Positions 18,648 through 27,823 of a stretch of 64,000 nucleotides of DNA are shown piece after piece. How positions within the stretch are numbered: the stretch's first letter is position 1; each line of letters starts with the position of its first letter. Made by a program: the position numbers and the translations under genes. The stretch is taken from NCBI RefSeq assembly GCF_000365425.1, contig NZ_AQOV01000001.1:1550001-1614000 (forward strand). Direction: 5' to 3'. This DNA is from Methylomonas sp. MK1 (GTDB lineage: Bacteria > Pseudomonadota > Gammaproteobacteria > Methylococcales > Methylomonadaceae). A model generated the notes under the pieces. It saw nothing but the letters and a program-made list of their open reading frames with translations, did not search any database and was not told where the DNA came from.

Positions 18648-20055
18648 CAAGGTCTGGATTGTCGATGATGACAAATCCATCCGCTGGGTACTTGAAAAAG
18701 CCTTGCAAAAAGCCGGCGTGCATACGCAAAGCTTCGCCAGCGCCAACGAATTGTTGAAATCGTTGCCCGGCGGACTACCGCAAGTGCTGATCACTGATAT
18801 TCGGATGCCGGGCATGGACGGCTTCGAGTTGTTGCGGAACATTCAAAACAGTTATCCGGATTTACCGGTGATCGTCATGACTGCACATTCCGACCTGGAA
18901 AGCGCGGTGTCGGCGTTTCACGGCGGGGCGTTCGAATACCTGCCTAAACCCTTCGATGTCACCGAAGTCGTCGAAACCGTACAACGCGCCTGCGCGCACA
19001 GCAAACAACGGCAAAGCGACATTGTGCAAGCACCACCTACCGTCGAAGAAACCCCGGAAATCATCGGCGAAGCGCCGGCCATGCAAGAAGTGTTTCGGGC
19101 GATAGGCCGTCTGGCGCGCTCGCACATCACCGTACTGATTAACGGCGAATCGGGTACCGGGAAGGAACTGGTCGCCAAGGCCCTGCACCGTCACAGTCCG
19201 CGCGCCGAGCAACCGTTCATAGCCTTGAACATGGCAGCCATTCCTAAGGATTTGATGGAATCCGAACTATTCGGCCATGAAAAAGGCGCGTTTACCGGCG
19301 CCCAAGCCCGGCGTATCGGTCGATTCGAACAAGCCAACAACGGCACATTGTTTCTGGATGAAATCGGCGACATGCCCGCCGAATTACAAACCCGCTTGCT
19401 GCGGGTACTGGCGGACAATGAGTTTTATCCAGTAGGTGCTCACACCTCGGTAAGAGTGAACGTGCGCATCATCGCCGCCACCCATCAGGATTTGGAAGCG
19501 CTGGTGGCTCAGGGCCGGTTTCGGGAAGACTTGTTTCACCGTCTGAACGTGATTCGGATTCATATCCCGCCGTTGCGCGAACGCAGGCAGGATATAGGCT
19601 TGTTGATGCGGCATTATCTGTATCAAAGCGCGAAGGAACTGAATACCGAAATCAAACTGTTAAAACCGGAAACCGAGGCATTTTTAAGTGGTTTGAAGTG
19701 GCCTGGTAATGTGCGGCAACTGGAAAATATCTGCCGCTGGCTGACGGTGATGGCCTCCGGCCGGGAAATTCATCTGGAAGATTTGCCGCCGGAACTGACC
19801 CACAATAGCGGCGATTCCGCATCCGGCGAAACAACACCGGGAGATTGGGAAAGTCAGTTTAAAAACTGGGTCAAGCAACAATTATCGACCGGTAAAGTGG
19901 ACATCGCCAAACAGGCCATCCCTACCTTGGAAACCCTGTTAATTGAGGCGGCCTTGAATCATACGCATGGCCGCAAACACGAAGCGGCTCTGCTGCTGGG
20001 TTACGGCCGCAACACCTTGACCCGCAAAATCAAGGAGCTGGATATTAAAGAATAA
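18634..20055 (+). CDS. ntrC: Nitrogen regulation response regulator NtrC (NR(I))
   Basis: A sigma-54 enhancer-binding activator of nitrogen-limitation genes, 473 residues. The receiver domain (1-120) has [18 protein letters not shown], the phosphorylation Asp in [12 protein letters not shown] and the PKPFD lysine. The AAA+ domain (about 140-380) has [15 protein letters not shown], the sigma-54 contact loop [15 protein letters not shown] and [10 protein letters not shown]. The C-terminal Fis-type HTH is [22 protein letters not shown] 18634 is preceded by GGAGACG; an upstream reading from 18571 lies within ntrB. Confidence 0.96.
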   Translation: MQIPDKVWIVDDDKSIRWVLEKALQKAGVHTQSFASANELLKSLPGGLPQVLITDIRMPGMDGFELLRNIQNSYPDLPVIVMTAHSDLESAVSAFHGGAFEYLPKPFDVTEVVETVQRACAHSKQRQSDIVQAPPTVEETPEIIGEAPAMQEVFRAIGRLARSHITVLINGESGTGKELVAKALHRHSPRAEQPFIALNMAAIPKDLMESELFGHEKGAFTGAQARRIGRFEQANNGTLFLDEIGDMPAELQTRLLRVLADNEFYPVGAHTSVRVNVRIIAATHQDLEALVAQGRFREDLFHRLNVIRIHIPPLRERRQDIGLLMRHYLYQSAKELNTEIKLLKPETEAFLSGLKWPGNVRQLENICRWLTVMASGREIHLEDLPPELTHNSGDSASGETTPGDWESQFKNWVKQQLSTGKVDIAKQAIPTLETLLIEAALNHTHGRKHEAALLLGYGRNTLTRKIKELDIKE

Positions 20056-20141
20056 GAGCGGCGGCCGCTGCTGCTTTAAGCCGCCATTTCCCGCTTCACG
20101 GGGCGTCGCGGATAGCCGTTTGCTGAGGCATCTTGGCAGGC

Positions 20142-20161
20142 AAAAACCGGCAGGTTTTTTT
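20142..20161 (+). terminator. Candidate intrinsic terminator after ntrC
   Basis: AAAAACC-GGCA-GGTTTTTTT forms a 7-bp stem with a four-base loop and ends in a run of seven T. It lies 86 bp after the ntrC stop and before the next gene. Confidence 0.5.
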
Positions 20162-20237
20162 ATCCGTTTAAATGCCATCGGTGTATACTCCCGCCGTCTG
20201 ATTAACCTCAATAACAAGCAGAGAAGGTTTATATCTA

Positions 20238-21605
20238 ATGGCGGATAAAACGGTAAGTAAACACCTGACCAATCTTGAAAGACAGTTCGCGGCGAACGAC
20301 CCGGTTTTACAAAAAACCGCCAAGATATTTCAGGATCTCGATGAAATCGAGTTTGAACTGGGTTTGATCGATAACGACGAGACCACCGCGCGCAAAACCA
20401 GTTGGTGGCCAATTGTCAGCACCCTGGGCGGTTATTCGCCAGCCAAATCAGACTTTGTCAATCGCTACCTGGGCGTACAACTGCACACCGCCCGCCATAA
20501 ATTCACCGTACTGCAATATACACCGCAAGCCAATACCGCTACACTGCCCGGTACCGCATTGGACGCCGACCACCGCTTGCCGTTTTATCAAATCAGCCGT
20601 CAAATCGATTTGGCCGCCAACGGCGAAGGCAGCAAACTTAACGGTTACCTGGAACTGGTCACCGTCAATAGCGGCAAATTGAAAAATAAGCTGTTGATCG
20701 ACACTCCGGTATTAAATCCGGCGGCGGAAAATCCGGTGTCCGGCCTACTGCGGAAATACGTGATAGGCATCTCCGATCTGGTACTGGTATTTAACGACTT
20801 ATTCGAAGCCGACGCCGATTTGATCAAGGACACCCTGGCAGAGATCGTTGCCCACCAGGATGCCAACAAATTTATATTCGTCATCGATCATTCCGAAATC
20901 ACTATCGATGCGTTGAAAAGCCAGGAAATCGCCGCGTCCTGGCAACGCCGCTTGGCCGAACTGGGCATCCACACCGGCCAATTCATTGTGTTATCGCAAT
21001 CCGGCGATACCTCGCTGTTCGACCAGCGCTTCAACAACATTAATAATGATCGCTCATACCGCATACTCGGCACACTAGAAAACAGCATCCGCGCAATCGA
21101 CGACACCATTTTCCCGGAAGTGGAAGAAGCCTTGACCACCTGGAAGGATAGATGCAACGCCTCCACCTTAATCGTGCTGGGTTTTGTGGTGATGTTGATG
21201 TTATTTGCAGAAATCGCCGTGGGCATTCTCGAATTACTGATCGATCCGCTGATAGGCCCCGCCATTCTCGCGGTGTTGATCGGCGTGTTGACGCCGCTAC
21301 ATATAGTCGTCAGCCGGGTGCATGCCAAATTCCTGATCAAGCAATTGCACAAGCGGCAAAAACAGTTAAATCTCAGCGAAGATTTGGCGGGGTTGTTTGA
21401 AAAAAGCCTGAGCTTCTGGCGAATTTTGATGCCGATCACCGACCCGGTCGGTAAAACCAAGAAAAACCGTAAAAAGCTAAACGGTCTTATCGAGCAAAGC
21501 AAAGATTTGGTGCAAGCTCTGAACGACCAGTTCAGTCATAGTCAGCAACCGGAATATCGCAGCCAATACGACGCGTATCCTTATGCCGACTCTGAGGAAA
21601 ACTGA
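20238..21605 (+). CDS. Dynamin-like GTPase-related membrane protein with altered nucleotide motifs
   Basis: A 455-residue protein with the layout of bacterial dynamin-like proteins. A G-domain-like region lies at about 55-265 and a pair of hydrophobic segments at about 304-350 (TLIVLGFVVMLMLFAEIAVGILELL and IGPAILAVLIGVLTPLHIVV), followed by a coiled, lysine-rich tail. The P-loop position reads LGGYSPAKSDFVNRYLG, where family members have GxxSxGKSxxxN. The G3 position reads LLIDTPVLNP instead of DTPG. FIFVIDHSEITID sits where the NKxD motif would be. GTP hydrolysis is therefore doubtful. The small membrane protein downstream (20-bp gap) may be its partner. Confidence 0.7.
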   Translation: MADKTVSKHLTNLERQFAANDPVLQKTAKIFQDLDEIEFELGLIDNDETTARKTSWWPIVSTLGGYSPAKSDFVNRYLGVQLHTARHKFTVLQYTPQANTATLPGTALDADHRLPFYQISRQIDLAANGEGSKLNGYLELVTVNSGKLKNKLLIDTPVLNPAAENPVSGLLRKYVIGISDLVLVFNDLFEADADLIKDTLAEIVAHQDANKFIFVIDHSEITIDALKSQEIAASWQRRLAELGIHTGQFIVLSQSGDTSLFDQRFNNINNDRSYRILGTLENSIRAIDDTIFPEVEEALTTWKDRCNASTLIVLGFVVMLMLFAEIAVGILELLIDPLIGPAILAVLIGVLTPLHIVVSRVHAKFLIKQLHKRQKQLNLSEDLAGLFEKSLSFWRILMPITDPVGKTKKNRKKLNGLIEQSKDLVQALNDQFSHSQQPEYRSQYDAYPYADSEEN

Positions 21606-21624
21606 TTAATTAGCGTGCATCGTT

Positions 21625-22134
21625 ATGGAAATCTTCAGACATTATTTCCCGCTGTGCTGGTTCAATGTCTCGGTCTTGGACCTGCCCAGATCGACGCGCT
21701 TTTTTAAAAACAATGCGATTTTTTATTTTATCGCCGTGTTTTTTATTCAATTCAACATGTCGGACGACATCGACGCAATCTTCGAGGTAGCCTTGGAAGT
21801 ATTGCTAACCCTGGGCTTTATCGCGCTGGTGTTAGTACTGAATAAAACCTTTTATACCTTCATACAAGTCGCGTCGGCCATTTTGTTTTGTGAAAATGTC
21901 GTCGCGATCTTTCTGATCCCTATCGTGTTTTGGGTAACCGTGGCGGAAGATACGCCCAGCTATGCAACCTTGGCTTTGTTTTTCCTATGGGACATGGCAA
22001 TCGTCGCGCGGATCTTTAAGGACGTATTGCAAGTGAATACACCAGCCAGCCTGGTGGTGTCTTTATTTTCTAACCACTTACGGCGGCGCTTACGGCATCT
22101 ACAGCTTAGTGGGCGGCTGAGGCTTCCGGTTTAA
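21625..22134 (+). CDS. Unknown multi-pass membrane protein, possible C-terminal frameshift
   Basis: About four hydrophobic segments (FYFIAVFFIQF, LLTLGFIALVLVLN, VVAIFLIPIVFWVTV, YATLALFFLWDMAIVA) make this an inner-membrane protein of unknown role. The last 21 residues, after VVSLFS, turn abruptly Arg-rich (NHLRRRLRHLQLSGRLRLPV). In the +1 frame the same DNA reads LTTYGGAYGIYSLVGG and stops at 22120, which looks like a genuine membrane end. One extra T in the run at 22069-22072 would explain this. The 3' end overlaps the convergent DUF2066 gene either way. Confidence 0.65.
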   Translation: MEIFRHYFPLCWFNVSVLDLPRSTRFFKNNAIFYFIAVFFIQFNMSDDIDAIFEVALEVLLTLGFIALVLVLNKTFYTFIQVASAILFCENVVAIFLIPIVFWVTVAEDTPSYATLALFFLWDMAIVARIFKDVLQVNTPASLVVSLFSNHLRRRLRHLQLSGRLRLPV

Positions 22135-22921
22135 CCCCGTAATAATTGGACAGCACATCGTACGCACCTTGCACACCGGCGACAGCTGCCGCTTTTAAAG
22201 GTAAACAAGCCCCGCTCCATTGCTTGATCTTGCCATCGAAATAAAACGCCCATTCCCCCTGCCAGCAATCGCCTTTCTTGGCGATACGACCGGCCATCAC
22301 GGAGGTGACTTCGTAGCGGGCAGATACCGCTAGTAAATTGCGTGAATCAGCGCTTAGCACTTCGCTCAGCGAGATTTTTTGCTGTTCTTCCAAATCCAGC
22401 ATCGGAAATATCATCGGCACGCCTTTAATTTTCGAGGCAAACGCCAATGCGCTTTCCAATTCCGGCATGCTGTCAGCGTTGTAAAACCGCCGCCCCTCTT
22501 CGTCATCGACGACCAGCCACACCAGGGTTTCCGGCCTGATCTCGCTCCAAATGCCTACTTGGCTTTTGCGCATGACTTCCATCAATTGGTCTTCATCAAA
22601 CTGCACTCTCAGCAAACGCGCGTCGGTGTCGGGCAGTTCGTCGGCGGAAATCAAGGAAAATTGCGATTGCTTGACGTAGTTTTGCGCACTGGATAAAGCT
22701 TGCTGCACCACCGGAATTTTGGAAATATCCTCTGACACCAAGACCCGACTTAGAACGGCATACATGGCCTGCTTGATCGCTTGCGTTCTATCCTCGGCGG
22801 ACTGACTATTGGCTATCAGCTCAATCTCATACAAGCCCTTTACTTCGACAGCCTCTGCTAATGGGCAATTGCACAACAATCCCCACAAACACAGCTTTAA
22901 AAACCCGGATTTACCCTTCAT
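22106..22921 (-). CDS. DUF2066 domain-containing exported protein
   Basis: The 271-residue protein has an N-terminal signal (MKGKSGFLKLCLWGLLCNCPLAEA) and then the DUF2066 pattern VKGLYEIELIANSQSAEDRTQAIKQAM, a VKQSQFSL region, LLRVQFDEDQLMEVMRKSQVGIW and LVWLVVDDEEGRRF. Function is unknown. In gammaproteobacteria this gene is commonly divergent from purM, as here (96 bp apart). ATG 22921 with AAGG five bases upstream is preferred over the longer start at 22957. The product probably stays in the periplasm. Confidence 0.85.
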   Translation of the reverse strand: MKGKSGFLKLCLWGLLCNCPLAEAVEVKGLYEIELIANSQSAEDRTQAIKQAMYAVLSRVLVSEDISKIPVVQQALSSAQNYVKQSQFSLISADELPDTDARLLRVQFDEDQLMEVMRKSQVGIWSEIRPETLVWLVVDDEEGRRFYNADSMPELESALAFASKIKGVPMIFPMLDLEEQQKISLSEVLSADSRNLLAVSARYEVTSVMAGRIAKKGDCWQGEWAFYFDGKIKQWSGACLPLKAAAVAGVQGAYDVLSNYYGVKPEASAAH

Positions 22922-23017
22922 AAAAACCTTGACCACAAGCCTACCCTGACAGTGCATTAATGGGAACTATAGTACAATATCGCCCGTTTCAACCTTAACT
23001 TTAACGAGAGACTGACA

Positions 23018-24061
23018 TTGAGCGAACAACAACAAGACCGCCTGAATTATAAAAGCGCGGGCGTCGATATTGAAGCCGGCAACGCTTTAGTCGAACGCAT
23101 CAAACCCATCGCGGCCAAAACCCGTAATGCGGGCGTCATGGCCGGTTTAGGCGGCTTCGGTTCGCTGTTCGAATTACCGCTGGACCGTTACAAACACCCA
23201 GTACTCGTATCCGGCACCGATGGCGTCGGCACCAAATTAAAACTGGCTCTGGATTTAAACATCCACAACAGCGTCGGTATCGACCTAGTAGCCATGTGCG
23301 TTAACGACATTATCGTCCAGGGCGCGGAACCGTTGTTTTTTCTGGATTATTTCGCCACCGGCAAGTTGGAAGTCGATACCGCCGCCAGCGTCATCGAAGG
23401 TATAGGCAAAGGCTGCGAACAGTCCGGCGCGGCATTAGTTGGTGGTGAAACTGCGGAAATGCCCGGCATGTACGCGGATGGCGATTACGACTTGGCTGGC
23501 TTTTGCGTCGGCATCGTCGAAAAAGACCGCATCATCGACGGCAGCAAAGTACAGGCGGGCGACAAACTCATCGCCCTCGCTTCATCCGGCCCGCATTCCA
23601 ACGGCTATTCCTTGATTCGCAAAATCGTCGCTCGTAGCGGTCTGGCCTGGACCGATAGCGTCAACGGCAAACCACTCGGCGAGACCCTGCTAACTCCGAC
23701 TCGCATCTACGTCAAACCACTGTTGGAACTGTTAAAAACCGTGCCGGTGCATGCAATGGCCCACATCACCGGCGGCGGCATTACCGAAAACCTGCCGCGC
23801 GTGTTACCCAACGGTCTGAACGCAAGTGTGCAACTATCGGCCTGGCAATTGCCGGAGATTTTCGTCTGGCTGCAAGAGCAAGGCAATGTCGAATTGGCCG
23901 ACATGCTCGTTACTTTCAACTGCGGCATCGGCATGATTGTCTGCGTCGCGGCAGAAGATGAAGCCGCCACGCTGGAAATATTGCAACAACAAGGCGAAAC
24001 CGCATTCAGCATCGGCGAAATCGTCGCTGGTGACGGTAAACCTCACGTAATCTACTCCTGA
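23018..24061 (+). CDS. purM: Phosphoribosylformylglycinamidine cyclo-ligase (AIR synthetase)
   Basis: PurM closes the imidazole ring in step five of purine synthesis with ATP. Family motifs include [19 protein letters not shown] at the start, [68 protein letters not shown] and [17 protein letters not shown]. The length of 347 residues is standard. The start codon is TTG at 23018 (actgacatTGAGC context) with GAGAG about 8 bases upstream; no ATG fits. purN does not follow in this genome. Confidence 0.96.
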   Translation: MSEQQQDRLNYKSAGVDIEAGNALVERIKPIAAKTRNAGVMAGLGGFGSLFELPLDRYKHPVLVSGTDGVGTKLKLALDLNIHNSVGIDLVAMCVNDIIVQGAEPLFFLDYFATGKLEVDTAASVIEGIGKGCEQSGAALVGGETAEMPGMYADGDYDLAGFCVGIVEKDRIIDGSKVQAGDKLIALASSGPHSNGYSLIRKIVARSGLAWTDSVNGKPLGETLLTPTRIYVKPLLELLKTVPVHAMAHITGGGITENLPRVLPNGLNASVQLSAWQLPEIFVWLQEQGNVELADMLVTFNCGIGMIVCVAAEDEAATLEILQQQGETAFSIGEIVAGDGKPHVIYS

Positions 24062-24076
24062 CTCTCAGACTATCTC

Positions 24077-24106
24077 CGCCGTGCCTGTGAATTCACAGGC
24101 ACGGCG
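24077..24106. repeat. Perfect 30-bp palindrome after purM
   Basis: The arms CGCCGTGCCTGTGAA and TTCACAGGCACGGCG are exact reverse complements with no loop bases. It begins 16 bp after the purM stop. It lacks a T tract on either strand, so a simple intrinsic terminator is not assured; a strong transcript-end hairpin or a protein-binding dyad are the alternatives. Confidence 0.75.
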
Positions 24107-24380
24107 TTAAAAAGTCTTCAGTTTCACCTGCGATCAATTCAACACCAATAAAGTCATTTCCTGATCAGTCAGTTGCCAACTGATTTGAAGCAAGCCACCT
24201 CAAATTGCCATTTCCAAAGAAATTGCCAAGATCTTGAACTACGGTGATTTAGTTCTGTGACAGACTCAATACCCACAAGGGCATAAAACGAAGGGCATGT
24301 TGTTGATTCCGTTCTTGGTAAGTTTGCCTAACCTCAATCGGAATCAACCGGTTCAAAGCTTGCTTGAATCCGCTGATAAC
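24107..24380. other. Intergenic region between purM and a convergent PEP-CTERM gene
   Basis: No open reading frame with protein character is seen. The stretch is moderately AT rich and contains a few imperfect short repeats, none assignable. Confidence 0.5.
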
Positions 24381-25130
24381 TTAAGCTTTACGACGAACGC
24401 CCAAAAAACCTAACAATGCGGAACCGAACAACCAGACTGCGCCTGGGACTGGCACAGGAGCAGCGGTGACAGTGAAGTTAGTGGTATTTGGAACTTGCGC
24501 GGCGAAAGTGCCATCGCCCAGGTTAGTCCAATTCGCGTTAGTGTTCACCAAAGTCTTGTATTCTGCGAAAGTGGTTTTTCCACTACGTACCCCGCTATAC
24601 TCGGCATAGTCGGTGCTGCTGTTCAATTGGACTGCGCTAGTACCTACCGCCAAACCAGTATTTGTCAAAGTACCGTTACTGCCAAACCCTCCATTAGAAA
24701 CTGCAGCCAAGAATGTCGTTGGTGCATTCGCAGTTGAGCCTAATAGGGCATAAATCGTTTCGTTAGTGGCGTTCATACCATTGTCGCCGGACGCACCGAA
24801 CAAAGAACCCGCCGATACTGAGCGCGATAGTTGATCATATTTGCTGAAACGCACGACAGTTCCGGCAGCAATAGTCGAAGCGCCACTGTTCCAGGACATA
24901 ATACCTTCGCCGGTATTGAAAGCACCGCCCGCACCAATCGCGCTGCCGTTCCACTCATTGTCGTTGAAGTGAATCACGGTGTTGGCACCAAGATCAACGA
25001 AAGTCACGAATGAAAAACCATCTTCATCAGCGTTAAAGGAAGTAAATGCGATGTCGCCAGTTGATAAAGCAGCATGGGCATTAACGCCAGCCGCCATCAG
25101 CACTGCCGCAGATAAAATTTTGCGTAACAT
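24381..25130 (-). CDS. PEP-CTERM sorting domain secreted protein
   Basis: The 249-residue product has a signal peptide (MLRKILSAAVLMAAGVNAHA) and a mature region opening LSTGDIAFTSFNADEDGFSF...FVDLGANTVIHFNDNEWNG. That resembles the LTD-like beta-sandwich found in some extracellular bacterial proteins. The C-terminus is a classic PEP-CTERM variant, VPVPGAVWLFGSALLGFLG then RRKA, a sorting signal cut by exosortase EpsH/XrtA during export to the surface. Function is otherwise unknown. ATG 25130 has GGAGAATCTC just upstream; a longer start adds residues before the signal peptide. Confidence 0.88.
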   Translation of the reverse strand: MLRKILSAAVLMAAGVNAHAALSTGDIAFTSFNADEDGFSFVTFVDLGANTVIHFNDNEWNGSAIGAGGAFNTGEGIMSWNSGASTIAAGTVVRFSKYDQLSRSVSAGSLFGASGDNGMNATNETIYALLGSTANAPTTFLAAVSNGGFGSNGTLTNTGLAVGTSAVQLNSSTDYAEYSGVRSGKTTFAEYKTLVNTNANWTNLGDGTFAAQVPNTTNFTVTAAPVPVPGAVWLFGSALLGFLGVRRKA

Positions 25131-25197
25131 GAGATTCTCCAGTTTTTGAGTGCTCGCTTGCCTAACAAAGGCAAGTCGACTAGTCATTCAGAAATAC

Positions 25198-25225
25198 AAA
25201 AAAGGCCCGGCAAATGCCGAGCCCT
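25198..25225 (-). terminator. Intrinsic terminator of the PhoX-like gene
   Basis: Read on the minus strand the site is GGGCTCGGCATTTGCCGGGCC followed by TTTTTT, a stable GC stem and U tract. It begins 37 bp after the stop of the PhoX-like gene. Confidence 0.85.
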
Positions 25226-25261
25226 CATTAAAATTGGAGGCGTTCCTGCCTCCCTAAGCAA

Positions 25262-26713
25262 TTAAGCTTTGCGGCGGCGCAGGCCAACGAAGCCAGCCAA
25301 TGCTGAACCGAACAACCAAACCGCGCCTGGGACTGGCACAGCGGCTGGAGTAGCAGTGATCATCATGGTACGGTCAACGCCACTGTTAGGATGCTGGATG
25401 TTGACGTAAGCAACGTTTGCGTTGAATTTATCGAAGTACAAGCCGGTGAACTCGGAACCTACAGTGCCGTTAGAAGCCCAACGAGCCAGACCTTCGCCTG
25501 CGTCCAACAAATCACCGTCTTTATTGATGTCTTTGGCAAACCAAATATCGTCGTCGATAGCACCATCGCGGTCTTCGATGATGTACATATTGCCTTCGGC
25601 ATCGATTGCCAAGTTATCGGCATTTCTCAAGCCGCCACCCACCGCCAAACCGGTTGCCAAATCAATGGTGTTGGAATCGGCAAACAGGCTAACGGTGTTT
25701 GTAGCTACGTTGAAGTTATAAATGCGGCTACGGCCATCTGTAGTATTGGCGTTGGTGTCAGAATCTGTAGTAGCAAAATAAATCAACTGATTGCCGCCCA
25801 AATTTTGAACTTCCAAATCTTCCGGACGGTTGTAGCCGGTAGCACTCACTGCTGTAGCTGAAGCGCGGCCATCGATATTTCCGTCTTTAGCCAGAACAGA
25901 AACACCAGTTAACGCGCCACCGCTAGCGTTTGTGATAGCTTCCCAAGTAAAACCACCAGTAATAGCTGGACCGTTGTTACCTTCGAACTGGCTACCAGCG
26001 CCCACTTTCATGGCGAAAGTTTGACCTGCGGCGAAAAAGTCGTCACCGGTTGTGGCTAATGGATTTGCTGACACATATTTGAAAATCGAACCGCCGTTCA
26101 ACTCATCGATAAAATACATGCTGTTGTTGCTGTCGAAAGCCAGACCTTCGTGAGAAACGTGCGGAACAACAGTGCGTTGAATGAAGTTACCGCCATTGGC
26201 TGTTGCAGTCGTAGCGTTGGTCACTTCGAACAAACGACCTTTGCTGCTGTTTGCGCCCCAAGATTCTTCGGCAGTTAAATAACTACCCCAAGGTGTCCAG
26301 CGTGACGCATCACCTGATACAAAGCCTTGAGTACCTGGTGCAACGATAGTAGTAGTGCGAGTATTGTAGTTGCTGTCTTGCAAATCGATACGTTGTACGC
26401 CACCGGTGCCAGTTTCAAACGGCATGAACAAATAACGACCCGCGTTAGCGCCGGTTTCGTTAGCAGTGATCATGTCCCAGTTGCCTGAATTTGAGCCAGG
26501 TACCAAGGTGTTTTGCGTGGCACGATCAGCGATGGTGACTTGAGTAAAACCTGGGTTTGACAAAGTAATTGGGGTTGCTTCGTTAGCGGTCGGACCAGCC
26601 GAGCTTGTCAGCGGAGTAAAATTATCAAACCAAGTGTCTGCCGCTTGAGCGGTCAAAGGCGAAACAACAGAGGCTACTGCCGCTGCGATCAGAGTTAATT
26701 TAAAAGCTTTCAT
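25262..26713 (-). CDS. PhoX-like (DUF839) PEP-CTERM secreted protein, putative phosphatase
   Basis: The 483-residue protein has a signal peptide ending TAQAA, then segments typical of the PhoX/DUF839 family: WDMITANETGANAGRYLFMPFE, TPWGSYLTAEESWG, VSHEGLAFDSNNSMYFIDE, RPEDLEVQ, and NADNLAIDAEGNMYIIED near the C-terminus. PhoX enzymes are calcium/iron phosphatases; the family contains members of untested activity, so phosphatase is a probable rather than proven role. The C-terminus VPVPGAVWLFGSALAGFVG then LRRRKA is the same PEP-CTERM signal as in the neighbour, so both are exosortase substrates. Confidence 0.88.
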   Translation of the reverse strand: MKAFKLTLIAAAVASVVSPLTAQAADTWFDNFTPLTSSAGPTANEATPITLSNPGFTQVTIADRATQNTLVPGSNSGNWDMITANETGANAGRYLFMPFETGTGGVQRIDLQDSNYNTRTTTIVAPGTQGFVSGDASRWTPWGSYLTAEESWGANSSKGRLFEVTNATTATANGGNFIQRTVVPHVSHEGLAFDSNNSMYFIDELNGGSIFKYVSANPLATTGDDFFAAGQTFAMKVGAGSQFEGNNGPAITGGFTWEAITNASGGALTGVSVLAKDGNIDGRASATAVSATGYNRPEDLEVQNLGGNQLIYFATTDSDTNANTTDGRSRIYNFNVATNTVSLFADSNTIDLATGLAVGGGLRNADNLAIDAEGNMYIIEDRDGAIDDDIWFAKDINKDGDLLDAGEGLARWASNGTVGSEFTGLYFDKFNANVAYVNIQHPNSGVDRTMMITATPAAVPVPGAVWLFGSALAGFVGLRRRKA

Positions 26714-27096
26714 AAAATAAACATTCCTAAAGCAAAGTCGGTTAATTGTTTTTGGTCTTCCGCAAAAATCTGCCTCACAGAATTTGCAGAAAGAATGTTA
26801 ACCAGCGCTCAAGAAATTAAAGTTGCAGTTCTGTTAAGTTTTCGTGACATGTAATACGCCTCTAGAACCCAGCTTGCCGCGACTAAAATCAACTTATCTA
26901 CTCTCACTTGCAGCCCCCTGCCTTCAACCTAGCAAATATCCAATCCCCAACGATACCTGTCGACAAAAGCCATGCACATCAGGGACTCAGCATGGCAATT
27001 AGGCAACAAGACGCTCGATAGCGGATATTTGCAGTCCTGTCTCTACCAAAAGTTTGGCGTAACAAAACCAGTACTGATTCTTGAGCTTTACAGTAA
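26714..27096. other. Upstream region of the PhoX-like gene, no gene seen
   Basis: The stretch should contain the PhoX-like promoter on the minus strand. A TGTCACGAAAACTTAACA segment at about 26833-26850 (minus strand) matches half of a Pho box only, too weak to call. Right of 26860 the sequence looks like non-coding decayed island DNA. Confidence 0.4.
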
Positions 27097-27400
27097 TACG
27101 GTAGCGGTCGAAAACTTGGCGTGAAGTCACAGAAGATTATCGCCATATCGATGTCAGGCGCTGGCAACGTGATGGCTTGTTGCGCCCTGGTAATTTGATC
27201 AACTGGCAATGGTTGCGCGACGGCGAAAAAGTTGCTTCGATTGGCGCCAGAGTCGAAATTGAGCGGCTATGCACTGGCGCACCTATCACCGTTTACTGAG
27301 CAAACAGCTCAATTACGCTAACGACGCCTGGCGAGATTCTGTCTTGATGCTTAAACGGATGGATGCTCGCTTTGCTGAATTAGAAAAGTGGTTCGACTGA
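27097..27400 (+). pseudogene. Remnant of a GSGR / zinc-ribbon hypothetical protein family
   Basis: Three pieces in different frames can be aligned to a family I recall as starting MGGxGSGR and ending MHWRTxxRL. They are YGSGRKLGVKS at 27097-27129; then, shifted by one frame, VTEDYRHIDVRRWQRDGLL and QWLRDGEKVASIGARVEIERL up to 27270; then a second shift into MHWRTYHRLLSKQLNYANDAW ending at the stop at 27400. The central zinc-ribbon part of the normal protein is missing. So there is one frameshift near 27120 and an internal deletion near 27269. Function of the family is unknown. Confidence 0.7.
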
Positions 27401-27580
27401 CACTCCTGAATTGAAGCTTAGCAGCCAGGAAATTCGACTTCCTAATAGCCGCTTTACCAGATAAGCTTGCTAGCGATTACAGATAATTTTTTGAGCCACT
27501 ATAAACAATTACTTGATTTGACTACTATTACGGCATGCTATTAAAGATAGCAAAACAGCCTGTTACAGATAATTGCCACC

Positions 27581-27823
27581 ATGCCTGCATTTAATCATCA
27601 TGATTTAACCTTGCTCAATCCGGCTTTCGATTCGCCGCTGGTGGATGTGTTGACCGAGCTAGAATATTTGCGGCGTTTGCAATTGGGCGGCACCACGCCG
27701 CCGCAGGTGTTTTTTCAATTGAAAACGATTTTCCACATGCTGGAGAGTTTGGGGTCGGCGCGGATCGAGGGCAATCATACAACCTTGACCGATTCGCGCT
27801 GGATGTCGTTGACTTTTATTTAA
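27581..27823 (+). pseudogene. Truncated N-terminal fragment of a Fic family protein
   Basis: The 80-codon reading starts [20 protein letters not shown] and contains [13 protein letters not shown] and [21 protein letters not shown]. These match the N-terminal Fic_N-type region, whose [ST]xxxE-containing helix (SARIEGN) inhibits AMPylation in intact proteins. The HPFxxGNGR catalytic core is absent: the reading leaves homology after DSRW and stops at 27823. It is a broken gene joined to unrelated DNA. Confidence 0.75.

Noticed and set aside
26831..26852. Possible Pho box upstream of the PhoX-like gene (minus strand TGTCACGAAAACTTAACA).
   Set aside because: Only one half-site resembles CTGTCAT; the second half matches at chance level.
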